From NCBI RefSeq assembly GCF_013375035.1, contig NZ_CP056032.1, positions 5,730,291 to 5,794,290 of the forward strand: 64,000 nucleotides of DNA, read 5' to 3'. This document shows positions 50,693 through 59,474 of this stretch, one piece after another; position 1 is the first letter of the stretch, and every line of letters starts with the position of its first letter. The notes below the pieces were generated by a model, which saw nothing but the letters and a program-made list of their open reading frames with translations, was not told where the DNA came from and made no database searches. A program made the position numbers and the translations under genes. The stretch is from Spirosoma sp. KUDC1026 (GTDB lineage Bacteria; Bacteroidota; Bacteroidia; Cytophagales; Spirosomataceae).

Positions 50693-53338
50693 ATGGCTCA
50701 ACCAACTACCTCCCCCCGTCAGAATACACTTCGTCAACCCGCTACCGAGCGGCCGCGGGGTAACAGCCCCCGAACGAACCGGGATACCCAGTCTCCTCCG
50801 CCGAGGGCGCCAAAACCATCGTCGGACTGGGCCATTAATTTCAACCGGATTCGCAGCGACCAGCGTTCTTCATTGATTCTGGGGGTGTTGTTCATGGGTC
50901 TGGGCGTTGGTTTACTGATTGCCTTCGTGTCGTACCTGCTGCACGGCCCCGCCGATCAGAGCGTCGTGGGGGCGGCTCTGACTGAACCGCTGGCGGAGTC
51001 AGGTACCGAAACCCGGAACCTGCTGGGCCTGGTAGGAGCCTCGGTAGCTCATGTGTTTGTCTTTCGCTGGTTTGGCGTCGGCGCCCTCGCCCTGCCGTTT
51101 ATCCCATTTTTAGCCGGTTATAAACTGACGTTACAACGGGAGCTGCTCCCCCTGAACCGGACAACGATGGGTCTGATCTTCACGGCCGTCTGGACGAGTC
51201 TGCTCCTGGGTTATATTGTGCTGGTAACCGATTCGGCCGAAACGGGCAGCGTCTGGTGTGGCGGTATCGGCTACGAAATCAACGTAGCGCTCCACAGCCT
51301 GTTCGGCTGGGGCAACCTGGCGATCATTTTGTTTTTGCTGTTTATTTTCCTGGTGTATTTCGCGGATATCCGCAGCTGGAAACTGCCGAAGTTCTCGGTA
51401 GCCAAACGCCCACGTTTCTCTCCGGAGGCCGATAGTACCCTGCAGACCTACGACGAAACATACGATGAAACAGAGGAGGACGTCACCCCTGCGGATAGGT
51501 ATGCTGATCCCGAGGATGAGGATGACGATACACCTATAGTGCCCCGTACAACGGCGCCCATTAACCAGTTTATCAGACACGACGTTGACCCCGAACCAGA
51601 GCCTTTCGTCGAGCCGCCCGTCAGTGAACCCGAACCACCCGTAACGGTCTATCCAGGCCCAACGCCAAACGCAGTGCCCACCGCCGTAAAATCCAACGGT
51701 GTTACGCTGACAATCAAGAACCGGGATGCCGACGATGATGTAGCTGTAGCCCCCGCCGAGCCGGTTGACGTGACGCCGACATTTGATGTTGACCTGCCTG
51801 ACGACAATGATCTGGTAGCCCAGCACGGTCTGTACGATTCAACACTGGATCTGCCGCAGTACCAACCCCCGACCACCGACCTGCTTACCGACTACCAGAA
51901 CAACCGGAAAGCTCAGGTATCAGATGACGAGCTGACGGCCAACAAAGAGAAGATCGAAACGACGTTACGTAATTTCGGGATTGAGATTGATTCCATTCAG
52001 GCCTCCATCGGGCCAACGGTAACCCTATACGAGATCATCCCGGCGAAGGGAGTCCGGATTTCGAAGATCAAAGGGCTGGTCGATGATATTGCGCTAAGCC
52101 TGTCGGCACTGGGCATCCGGATCATCGCGCCCATGCCGGGCATGGGTACCATCGGGATTGAGGTGCCGAACAAAAATCGGGAGATGGTATCGATGCGGTC
52201 GGTCATCACGAGCGATGTGTTTGCCAACAGCAAGTTCGATTTGCCCGTCGTATTGGGCAAAACGATCTCCAACGAAATCTTCATTGCTGATTTGGCCAAA
52301 ATGCCTCACCTGCTTATGGCCGGCGCCACGGGTCAGGGTAAGTCGGTGGGTTTGAACGTACTGCTCACTTCGCTGATCTACAAAAAGCACCCTTCGCAGC
52401 TGAAACTGGTGCTGGTCGATCCAAAGAAGGTAGAGTTAACTCTCTTCAATAAGCTGGAGCGGCATTTCCTGGCCAAATTGCCTGACGCCGACGAACCCAT
52501 CATTACCGATACCAAGAAGGTTGTCAATACGCTCAATTCGCTTTGTATCGAGATGGACAACCGCTACAACCTGCTGAAAGATGCTGGTTGCCGCAATTTA
52601 AAGGAGTACAATGCCAAATTCGTCAAACGGCAACTGAACCCCGAAAAAGGGCATAAATACCTTCCTTATATTGTCCTGATCATCGATGAGCTGGCCGATC
52701 TGATGATGACGGCCGGGAAGGAAGTCGAGCAGCCCATTGCCCGACTGGCGCAGCTGGCGCGGGCTATCGGGATTCACCTGGTAGTGGCGACGCAGCGTCC
52801 CTCAGTAAACGTCATTACGGGTTTGATTAAGGCTAACTTCCCGGCCCGGCTATCGTTCAAGGTAACGTCAAAAATTGACTCCCGGACGATTCTGGATACG
52901 GGTGGTGCCGAACAGCTGGTGGGCATGGGCGATATGCTCTTGTCATCCAATTCGGACCTAATCCGTCTCCAGTGTCCCTTTGTCGATACGAATGAGATTG
53001 AAGATCTCTGCGATTTCGTGGGTGGACAGCGTGGTTACGAAGACGCGTATCATCTGCCCGAGTTCGTGGGTGACGATGGTGGTCAGTCCGAAGAAAAAGA
53101 CGTTGACCTGGATAACCGCGACCCCATGTTCGACGAAGCGGCCCGGCTGATCGTCATTCACCAGCAGGGCAGTACGTCGCTGATTCAGCGAAAGCTCAAG
53201 CTCGGCTACAACCGCGCGGGTCGCCTGATCGATCAGCTGGAAGCCGCCCGCATCGTCGGTCCATTCGAAGGCAGCAAAGCCCGCGACGTACTGGTCAACG
53301 ATCTGCAAACGCTGGAAGAAATATTGAAACAGCTGTAA
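50693..53338 (+). CDS. ftsK: FtsK/SpoIIIE DNA translocase
   Basis: This 881-residue protein has four N-terminal transmembrane helices (about 60-220), a long acidic Pro-rich linker (about 225-410; 'DVTPADRYADPEDEDDDTPI'), the alpha domain (about 420-520), the RecA-like motor with Walker A 'GATGQGKSVG' (from residue 544) and 'LVLIIDELADLMM'-type Walker B, and a C-terminal gamma winged helix ('STSLIQRKLKLGYNRAGRLI') that in known FtsK binds KOPS sites. It pumps chromosome ends across the division septum for dimer resolution by Xer. lolA follows, a common Bacteroidetes arrangement, separated by a hairpin. Confidence 0.95.
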   Translation: MAQPTTSPRQNTLRQPATERPRGNSPRTNRDTQSPPPRAPKPSSDWAINFNRIRSDQRSSLILGVLFMGLGVGLLIAFVSYLLHGPADQSVVGAALTEPLAESGTETRNLLGLVGASVAHVFVFRWFGVGALALPFIPFLAGYKLTLQRELLPLNRTTMGLIFTAVWTSLLLGYIVLVTDSAETGSVWCGGIGYEINVALHSLFGWGNLAIILFLLFIFLVYFADIRSWKLPKFSVAKRPRFSPEADSTLQTYDETYDETEEDVTPADRYADPEDEDDDTPIVPRTTAPINQFIRHDVDPEPEPFVEPPVSEPEPPVTVYPGPTPNAVPTAVKSNGVTLTIKNRDADDDVAVAPAEPVDVTPTFDVDLPDDNDLVAQHGLYDSTLDLPQYQPPTTDLLTDYQNNRKAQVSDDELTANKEKIETTLRNFGIEIDSIQASIGPTVTLYEIIPAKGVRISKIKGLVDDIALSLSALGIRIIAPMPGMGTIGIEVPNKNREMVSMRSVITSDVFANSKFDLPVVLGKTISNEIFIADLAKMPHLLMAGATGQGKSVGLNVLLTSLIYKKHPSQLKLVLVDPKKVELTLFNKLERHFLAKLPDADEPIITDTKKVVNTLNSLCIEMDNRYNLLKDAGCRNLKEYNAKFVKRQLNPEKGHKYLPYIVLIIDELADLMMTAGKEVEQPIARLAQLARAIGIHLVVATQRPSVNVITGLIKANFPARLSFKVTSKIDSRTILDTGGAEQLVGMGDMLLSSNSDLIRLQCPFVDTNEIEDLCDFVGGQRGYEDAYHLPEFVGDDGGQSEEKDVDLDNRDPMFDEAARLIVIHQQGSTSLIQRKLKLGYNRAGRLIDQLEAARIVGPFEGSKARDVLVNDLQTLEEILKQL

Positions 53339-53377
53339 ATCAATCGCGTAGCAAAACACAGCCTACTTCTTAAACTT

Positions 53378-53428
53378 TTCGCCCTGTTTTTGGTCTAACT
53401 GATGCATCAGTTAACAAAACAGGGCGAA
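53378..53428 (+). terminator. Nested hairpin between ftsK and lolA
   Basis: Outer arms TTCGCCCTGTTTT (53378-53390) and AAAACAGGGCGAA (53416-53428) enclose an 18-base perfect palindrome TAACTGATGCATCAGTTA (53396-53413). The layout makes a stem with a second stem at its tip. No long T run follows, so it may be a weak terminator or processing site. Confidence 0.6.
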
Positions 53429-53471
53429 CGGCTATCCGGGCGGATCGCCACTTAGTCTATTCTTTTCACGA

Positions 53472-54095
53472 ATGAAAAATCTTGCATACATATTGGGCTT
53501 GGCATTACTGATAGCCAGCCCGGCCTTTGCGCAGAAAGACAAAAAGGCGCAGACCATTCTGGACGCAATGAGCCAGAAATATAAATCATTGAACTCCTAC
53601 AAAGCGGCCTTTTCGTACACCGGAGCCGAATCCTACAAAGGTGACCTGACCGTTAAAAACGAGAAATTCCGGCTTGCTATGGGTGATCAGGAAGTATTCA
53701 GTGATGGAAAAACGATGTCGACCTTCATTAAGGAAACGAACGAACTGAATATACAGGATCAGGAAAAGGGCGCCAGCGAGCTGAACCCCACCCAGATTTA
53801 CAACCTGTACAAAAAAGGTTTCGACTATAAATTTGTCAGGGAGCAGAAACAGGGCGGTCGCACGATGGAAATCATTCAGCTGACACCGAACAAAAAGAAA
53901 ATCAACGTAGCGTCGGTGCAGCTCGCGATTGACAAAGCCGACAAGTCAATCCGTAACTGGTTGATCACCGACAAAAACGGCAAGAAGTCAACCTACACCA
54001 TCACCTCGTTCACACCAAACGTGAATGTACCGGACACGTATTTTGTCTTCGACAAAGCAAAACATCCAGGGGTGGAAGTGGTCGACCTGCGGTAA
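53472..54095 (+). CDS. lolA: LolA-like outer-membrane lipoprotein carrier
   Basis: This 207-residue periplasmic protein has a signal peptide ending 'ASPAFAQKD' (cleavage about residue 21). The fold pattern fits LolA: 'AQTILDAMSQKYKSLNSYKA', 'GDLTVKNEKFRLAMGDQEVF', 'SDGKTMSTFIKETNELNIQD' and a C-terminal 'FTPNVNVPDTYFVFD'. It shuttles lipoproteins from the LolCDE complex to the outer membrane. No LolB is seen, as is usual in Bacteroidetes. It sits behind ftsK and ends convergently with upp. Confidence 0.88.
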   Translation: MKNLAYILGLALLIASPAFAQKDKKAQTILDAMSQKYKSLNSYKAAFSYTGAESYKGDLTVKNEKFRLAMGDQEVFSDGKTMSTFIKETNELNIQDQEKGASELNPTQIYNLYKKGFDYKFVREQKQGGRTMEIIQLTPNKKKINVASVQLAIDKADKSIRNWLITDKNGKKSTYTITSFTPNVNVPDTYFVFDKAKHPGVEVVDLR

Positions 54096-54126
54096 GACGG
54101 ATCAATAAACAACACGATACTAAGTG

Positions 54127-54160
54127 AAAAGGGACGTAGCGCTGGCCACGTCCCTTTTTT
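54127..54160. terminator. Terminator between lolA and upp
   Basis: AAAAGGGACGT / ACGTCCCTTTT (54127-54137 and 54148-54158) with a ten-base loop runs into T residues on the plus strand. The A run on the left serves the same purpose for the minus-strand upp transcript, whose stop overlaps the end. Confidence 0.85.
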
Positions 54161-54813
54161 TATACTTTCGGTCCGAAGGCCAGGTCGCCCGCGTCGCCCA
54201 GGCCGGGAACGATATACGCATGATCGTTCAGGTGCTGGTCGATTGCGCCGAGCCATAAATGACACTGGGGAAGCTGACGCTGTACGTAACGCACGCCATC
54301 GGCGCTGGCAATCACGGCGGCAATGTGCGTCTGGGCCGGAATGCCGTAGCGTAACATGGCGTGATAGACTTTCTCGAGCGAGCGCCCGGTAGCCAGCATC
54401 GGGTCGCACAGAATCAGTGTTTTACCGCTCAGGTCCGACGACACGATGTAATCCATTTCGATCTCAAACTGCTCCTCCCCGTCCCCATCCGGGGCGTAAC
54501 CCCGGTAAGCCCCCGCAAAGGCATTTTCGGCGCGGTCGAAATAATTCAGAAATCCCTGATGAAAGGGCAGCCCCGCCCGCATGATTGTTGCTAATACAGG
54601 TTGTTGGCGCAGCAGCTGTGCTTCGGCTTTGCCCAGCGACGTTTGTACCAATGCGTTGTTGTACGACAACGTTTTGGAGATTTCGTAGGCCATCAGTTCG
54701 CCAATCCGTTCCAGATTCCGGCGAAAGCGCAGCGGGTCTTTCTGGACCGTTACGTCCCGTAATTCGGCAATGAACTGATTAGCAACTGAAGAATGCTGAG
54801 CAAATACAAACAT
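54160..54813 (-). CDS. upp: Uracil phosphoribosyltransferase
   Basis: This 217-residue pyrimidine salvage enzyme makes UMP from uracil and PRPP. Key parts are 'RRNLERIGELMAYEISKTL', 'PVLATIMRAGLPFHQGFLNY', the PRPP-binding loop 'LILCDPMLATGRSLEKV' and the uracil-binding C-terminal 'IDQHLNDHAYIVPGLGDAGD'. The ATG at 54813 gives the family N-terminus (MFVFAQHSSV); the open frame extends 44 codons further without homology-like sequence and was trimmed. It diverges from the RemB-like gene across 147 bases. Confidence 0.95.
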   Translation of the reverse strand: MFVFAQHSSVANQFIAELRDVTVQKDPLRFRRNLERIGELMAYEISKTLSYNNALVQTSLGKAEAQLLRQQPVLATIMRAGLPFHQGFLNYFDRAENAFAGAYRGYAPDGDGEEQFEIEMDYIVSSDLSGKTLILCDPMLATGRSLEKVYHAMLRYGIPAQTHIAAVIASADGVRYVQRQLPQCHLWLGAIDQHLNDHAYIVPGLGDAGDLAFGPKV

Positions 54814-54960
54814 GGATGTAAGGCTTCTTTCGCCGTAAATTAGCCCCGCCGTTACCGTATATCCAAACCAATTGCCTAATTTAACCGGCCTACTCGACGC
54901 CACCGTGGCGCGGCCCGGTCGCAAAACAGAATTGTAGGGCACCAACAGCTAGTACCGCAC

Positions 54961-56706
54961 ATGCGTAATAACGTTTACCTTCTTTGCCTTTTCTTTTTTT
55001 CCCTGTCCGTTCGCGCACAAAGTCCCTTCGCACCGCTTAATTCCGATTATTATCACCTGATTGATCGGCTCGAAATTCGGCAGGATCGATGGGCGGACGG
55101 GTTTCACAGCAGCATTAAGCCCTACAACCGGCAAAGTATTATTCAGCTGACGGACAGTATTTTAGCAAAACCAACCCGCGATCTCTCCGACTCCGATTAT
55201 TTCAATCTGGACTACTTGCGGGATGATAGCTGGGAATGGGTTAAGCCAACGGCCGACGACCCCCAGCCAGGCAACAGCCGCGAGCCGCTGTTCAGACATT
55301 TCTACAAGAAGAAAGCGGATTTCTATAACCTGCAGACCGAAGATGTCGACCTCCACATCAGCCCGGCCGTTTATTTTGGCGCTGGTGTCGAACGCGCATC
55401 CTACGAGGCAAGTAATCCAGCTGATGGTCAGAAACTGAATTTCATTAATTCCCGTGGGGTTGAGCTTCGGGGGTCAATCGGCAAAAAATTAGGTTTCTAC
55501 TCGTTCTTTTCCGAAAACCAGGCTATTTACCCGGAATATATTCAGCAGTACGGCAGAACGTACAGCCGGTATAATGGCGAAGAAGGCTCAGCGCCCGGGG
55601 AGGGCTTTACGAAGAATTACCGGACAAATGGCGTCGACTTCCTGTCGGCACGGGGCTATATCACATTCAACGCGCTCAAGGTCATCAATATTCAGTTCGG
55701 TCACGATCGTAACTTTATCGGTAACGGCTTCCGATCGCTGCTTTTATCCGATAACAGCGCCCCATACCTATTCGCCAAATTCTCGACCCGTCTGGGTAAA
55801 CGGATTCAATATACCAACCTATTTACGCACTTACAGAATAGCCAGAACCTACCAGCGGCCATGAATGTGTTGATTCCGCCCAAGTTCGCGGCTATGCACC
55901 ACCTGAGTGTCAACGTCAGCGACCACGTCAACATTGGTCTGTTTGAAGCCGAAGTATTCAGCCGCGACCGGGTCGATCTGAGCTACCTGAACCCCATCAT
56001 TTTCTACCGCTACGTCGAATCCAGCCAGGGCAGCGCCGACAACGCCCTGATTGGTCTGGATGCTAAAGTCAATTTCCTGTCGCAGTTTCTGGTCTACGGA
56101 CAGGTCATGCTGGATGAGTTTGTACTACGTGAGTTAACACGCGGCCGGGGCAGCTGGACCAACAAGTTCGCCGTGCAGCTGGGCGGTAAATACATCGACG
56201 CGTTCGACGTACCGAACCTGGATTTACAGCTGGAAATGAACCTTGCCCGGCCCTACACCTACTCACACGGTGGCTCTTCGACAGTTAGCCCTGGTCAAAC
56301 CAACTATGTTCACTACAGCCAGCCCCTGGCTCACCCGCTGGGTGCGAATTTTATGGAAGGCCTGGGTATTGTTCGTTTTCAGCGTCAGAAGCTATCCGCT
56401 AGTGGTATTTTCGGGATAATGATGTATGGTGCCGATCCTTCGCCGGACCGAAATTACGGTGGTAATATTCTTCAGGATTACAACACCCGCATCGGTGAGG
56501 ATGGAAACCACATTGGTCAGGGTCGCAAAACCATTATTACCTACGGCGATATTCGGGGCTCCTACATGATCCGGCACAATGTGTTTCTGGAAGCCCGGTA
56601 TTTGTATCGTTTTCAGGACAGTGAGTATCGGCCCGCCCGCTACAGCGATCAGGTCGCCAGCCTGGCCGTCCGCTGGAACATCCCTTACCGCAACTGGGTG
56701 TTCTAA
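54961..56706 (+). CDS. RemB/Wzi-like outer-membrane protein
   Basis: This 581-residue exported protein has a signal peptide (about 1-19, ending VRAQS). A helical N-terminal part follows ('YYHLIDRLEIRQDRWADGFH'), then a beta-barrel-like body rich in alternating aromatic strands ('VEVS'-type strands, 'NIQFGHDRNFIGNGFRSLLL', 'LSYLNPIIFYRYVE') ending in 'VRWNIPYRNWVF' with terminal Phe. It resembles the Flavobacterium gliding-motility protein RemB and the Wzi capsule-assembly barrel family. Function is therefore surface adhesion, gliding or capsule attachment, by family only; no other gld or spr genes are in the window. Confidence 0.7.
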   Translation: MRNNVYLLCLFFFSLSVRAQSPFAPLNSDYYHLIDRLEIRQDRWADGFHSSIKPYNRQSIIQLTDSILAKPTRDLSDSDYFNLDYLRDDSWEWVKPTADDPQPGNSREPLFRHFYKKKADFYNLQTEDVDLHISPAVYFGAGVERASYEASNPADGQKLNFINSRGVELRGSIGKKLGFYSFFSENQAIYPEYIQQYGRTYSRYNGEEGSAPGEGFTKNYRTNGVDFLSARGYITFNALKVINIQFGHDRNFIGNGFRSLLLSDNSAPYLFAKFSTRLGKRIQYTNLFTHLQNSQNLPAAMNVLIPPKFAAMHHLSVNVSDHVNIGLFEAEVFSRDRVDLSYLNPIIFYRYVESSQGSADNALIGLDAKVNFLSQFLVYGQVMLDEFVLRELTRGRGSWTNKFAVQLGGKYIDAFDVPNLDLQLEMNLARPYTYSHGGSSTVSPGQTNYVHYSQPLAHPLGANFMEGLGIVRFQRQKLSASGIFGIMMYGADPSPDRNYGGNILQDYNTRIGEDGNHIGQGRKTIITYGDIRGSYMIRHNVFLEARYLYRFQDSEYRPARYSDQVASLAVRWNIPYRNWVF

Positions 56707-56719
56707 GGCAAGTGACCAT

Positions 56720-56765
56720 CTAACGCAAAAGGGCCCGGTTTCAAAACCGGGCCCTTTTGCGTTAG
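56720..56765. terminator. Bidirectional terminator, 22-bp perfect stem
   Basis: CTAACGCAAAAGGGCCCGGTTT (56720-56741) pairs perfectly with 56744-56765 around a two-base loop. GC core and flanking A4/T4 give a terminator on both strands between the convergent RemB-like and thrA genes. Confidence 0.92.
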
Positions 56766-56776
56766 GCGCAACTAGT

Positions 56777-59248
56777 TTACGCCAGATAGCTGCCGATGCT
56801 AACCAGATCAGCGAATACACCCGAGGCTGTCACTTCGGCACCGGCACCCGGCCCTTTTACTACCAGTGGCCGGTCTTTATAGCGCTCCGTAGTGAATGAA
56901 ACGATGTTGTCAGAGCCGGACAGCATGTAGAACGGATGCTCCGGCCCGACTGGGCGAAGGCCAATAACAGCCTTGTTGTTTTCAAAACTAGCTACAAACC
57001 GCAGCTTCTGCCCCGTTGCTTCCGCTTCGGTCAGCAGGTTTTCGAAGTAGTCGTTGTTACGTTCCAGTTCGTCGAAGAAAGCCGGAATCGTAGGAGCCGC
57101 CAGACAGGATTCCGGCAGCAAATTATTAATCGTTACGTCCTCTGGTTCCAGTGGAAAACCGGCTTCGCGGGCCAGAATCAGAATTTTCCGGGCTACGTCC
57201 TGACCGCTTAAATCATCGCGCGGGTCGGGTTCGGTATACCCTTTTTCCTTGGCTTCCCGTACCACTTCGGCAAACGACACGCCGGGTCGGAACGTATTGA
57301 AAATGAACGACAGCGTTCCCGACAGGATTGCTTCGATTTTCAGGAACTGGTCGCCGGAGGTCATTAGCCCCTGCACCGTGTTGATGATGGGCAGGCCAGC
57401 GCCTACGTTGGTTTCGTACAGGAACTTGACGCCCCGGTTCAGGGCGGTACGTTGCAGACGACGGTATTCGCTGTACGGTCCCGAGTTGGCTACTTTATTC
57501 GGCGTAACGACCGAGATGTTGGCGTCCAGCAGCGATTCGTAAAACTGAACAATGTCCTTGTCGGATGTGCAGTCGATAAATACGCTGTTGGGCAGGTTGT
57601 AATCTTTAATTTTTTCGACAAAGGCCGGTAACGATGTCGTAACCCCCTCGGTCAGCAGGCGCTCAGTCCAGTCCGTCAGTGATGTTCCTTTGGGATCGAG
57701 CAGCATTTTTTTGGTATTGGCCATCCCGACGACGCACACTTTCAGCAGTCGTTCGTCCCGCAGGAAGGCCGCCTGATCACAGATCTGTTTCAGCAGCGTC
57801 CGGCCAATCAGGCCCGTTCCTACCAGATACAGATTTAGAATCCGCGCTTCAGACTGGAAGAAGATGTTGTGCAGCGCGTTAAGCGCTTTCGACAGGTTGT
57901 TCCGGTTGATGACCACCGAAATATTAATTTCCGAAGATCCCTGCGCGACGGCAACAATGTTCACCCCATTCTTACCTAGTACAGAAAACAACTTTCCGGC
58001 AATACCCGAGCTTTTGCGCATCCCCTCGCCTACCGTAGCAATGACCGACAGATCGCGTTCAATGGCAATGTTGTCGATATACCCGTGCTGAATTTCAGTG
58101 GCGAACTCGGTTTCGAGAATAATCTTTACATCCTCGGCTCCGCGTGGGTCAATAGCAAAACAGATCGAGTGCTCGGACGAAGCCTGCGAGATCAGGATAA
58201 CGCTGATTCGATGGGCCGCCAGTACGCCAAACAGCTTAGCCGACACCCCCGCCACGCCGATCATACCCGATCCCTGAACGTTGACAAGTGCAATGGAGTC
58301 AATGCTTGAAATACCCGTTATGGTGTATTGCCGCCGTTCGGCCGTGCGGCTCACCAGGGTTCCGTCGTGCTCCGGATTGAACGTATTTAACACCCGAATC
58401 GGAATGTTGCGGGCGAAAGCGGGCTGCAGGCTGGGTGGATAAATCACCTTCGCGCCGAAATGCGACAGTTCCATCGCTTCGGCGTACGTAATGGTCGGAA
58501 TATTGAACGCATTGGGTACCTTCCGCGGGTCAGCCGTCATCATCCCGTCGACATCCGTCCAGATATCGATGATTTTAGCGTTGAGAGCCGCACCGATAAT
58601 CGACGCTGTATAATCAGAACCACCCCGGCCCAGCGTAGTCGTTTCATTTTTCTCGGTCGAGCCGATAAATCCCGTGATCAGCTGAATATCCGTCGATTTG
58701 GCGAAATAATCCTGAATCAGTTGATTCGTCAACGTGTAATTCACCTCAGCCTGTCCGAACTGGGCGTCCGTTTTGATCAACGTTCGAGCGTCGCAGTATT
58801 GCGCCGGTATGCCCCGGCTTTTTACGCACTCCGTAATAACCGTTGTCGACAGCCGTTCGCCGAAACTCGTGATCAGGTCGAGCGTGCGGAGTGACAGTTC
58901 GCGGATGAGCGAGACGCCCCGCAGCAGATCTTCCAGCTCGTTGATAATGCCCCGCACCGTAGCAAACACTTTGCTTTGCTCCTTAACCGGAATCAAGGCT
59001 TTAATGACATTGAAATGGCGATCTTCAATTCGACGCACCAGTTCGAGGTAATCGATGCTGCCCGTTGCGGCCATGCGGCCAATTTCAATAAGCTGATTGG
59101 TAACGCCCCCCATTGCCGAAAACACAACGGCAATCTCATTATTTGCCTGCACGGTTTCGGCACGGCGCTGTTTGTCAATGATCTCGATAACCTGCTTGAT
59201 GCTTTCTACGGTACCAACCGAGGTACCGCCGAATTTCAGTACATACAT
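56777..59248 (-). CDS. thrA: Bifunctional aspartate kinase/homoserine dehydrogenase
   Basis: This 823-residue enzyme performs the first and third steps of the aspartate pathway to threonine and methionine. The N-terminal aspartate kinase begins 'MYVLKFGGTSVGTVESIK' and contains 'GFIGSTEKNETTTLGRGGSD' and 'DIWTDVDGMMTADPRKVPNA'. Two ACT domains (about 315-465; 'VQGSGMIGVAGVSAKLF', 'VGEGMRKSSGIAGKLFSVLG') provide amino-acid feedback control. The C-terminal homoserine dehydrogenase (about 470-823) shows 'LYLVGTGLIGRTLLKQI', 'NKVANSG', 'KFLYETNVGAGLPIINT' and 'KGYTEPDPRDDLSGQDVARK'. thrB and thrC are not adjacent, unlike in enterobacteria. Confidence 0.95.
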   Translation of the reverse strand: MYVLKFGGTSVGTVESIKQVIEIIDKQRRAETVQANNEIAVVFSAMGGVTNQLIEIGRMAATGSIDYLELVRRIEDRHFNVIKALIPVKEQSKVFATVRGIINELEDLLRGVSLIRELSLRTLDLITSFGERLSTTVITECVKSRGIPAQYCDARTLIKTDAQFGQAEVNYTLTNQLIQDYFAKSTDIQLITGFIGSTEKNETTTLGRGGSDYTASIIGAALNAKIIDIWTDVDGMMTADPRKVPNAFNIPTITYAEAMELSHFGAKVIYPPSLQPAFARNIPIRVLNTFNPEHDGTLVSRTAERRQYTITGISSIDSIALVNVQGSGMIGVAGVSAKLFGVLAAHRISVILISQASSEHSICFAIDPRGAEDVKIILETEFATEIQHGYIDNIAIERDLSVIATVGEGMRKSSGIAGKLFSVLGKNGVNIVAVAQGSSEINISVVINRNNLSKALNALHNIFFQSEARILNLYLVGTGLIGRTLLKQICDQAAFLRDERLLKVCVVGMANTKKMLLDPKGTSLTDWTERLLTEGVTTSLPAFVEKIKDYNLPNSVFIDCTSDKDIVQFYESLLDANISVVTPNKVANSGPYSEYRRLQRTALNRGVKFLYETNVGAGLPIINTVQGLMTSGDQFLKIEAILSGTLSFIFNTFRPGVSFAEVVREAKEKGYTEPDPRDDLSGQDVARKILILAREAGFPLEPEDVTINNLLPESCLAAPTIPAFFDELERNNDYFENLLTEAEATGQKLRFVASFENNKAVIGLRPVGPEHPFYMLSGSDNIVSFTTERYKDRPLVVKGPGAGAEVTASGVFADLVSIGSYLA

Positions 59249-59375
59249 GGGTAATGACCGGATTACCGGCGTAAAAATGAATGAGCAATCGGTAATTTAT
59301 GCAGCGGGCAAAGCGCCGACAACTTTTATCGTTTATCGAACGCATCCGCACGCTCTGATGAAGCCAGGGGAACGG

Positions 59376-59383
59376 CAAAGGTA
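59376..59383 (-). promoter_or_regulatory. Putative thrA -7 box
   Basis: CAAAGGTA on the plus strand reads TACCTTTG on the minus strand, matching TAnnTTTG, with a leader of about 120 bases to thrA. No -33 TTG at the usual spacing. A six-base hairpin (GGTAAT / ATTACC, 59250-59267) lies right before the start codon. No threonine- or isoleucine-rich leader peptide is evident. Confidence 0.35.
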
Positions 59384-59419
59384 ATAATACCCCAAGACTT
59401 CTGGCCCTGTTTCAGCAAA

Positions 59420-59443
59420 AAGGCGCCCCTGTTGGTGCGCCTT
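59420..59443 (-). terminator. Intrinsic terminator after the AI-2E gene
   Basis: On the minus strand AAGGCGC pairs with GCGCCTT around a ten-base loop and continues into TTTT. It ends the transcript of the AI-2E-type transporter before thrA. Confidence 0.8.
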
Positions 59444-59474
59444 CCTGCTTGTTGACCAGTCCGATACGTTCAGA

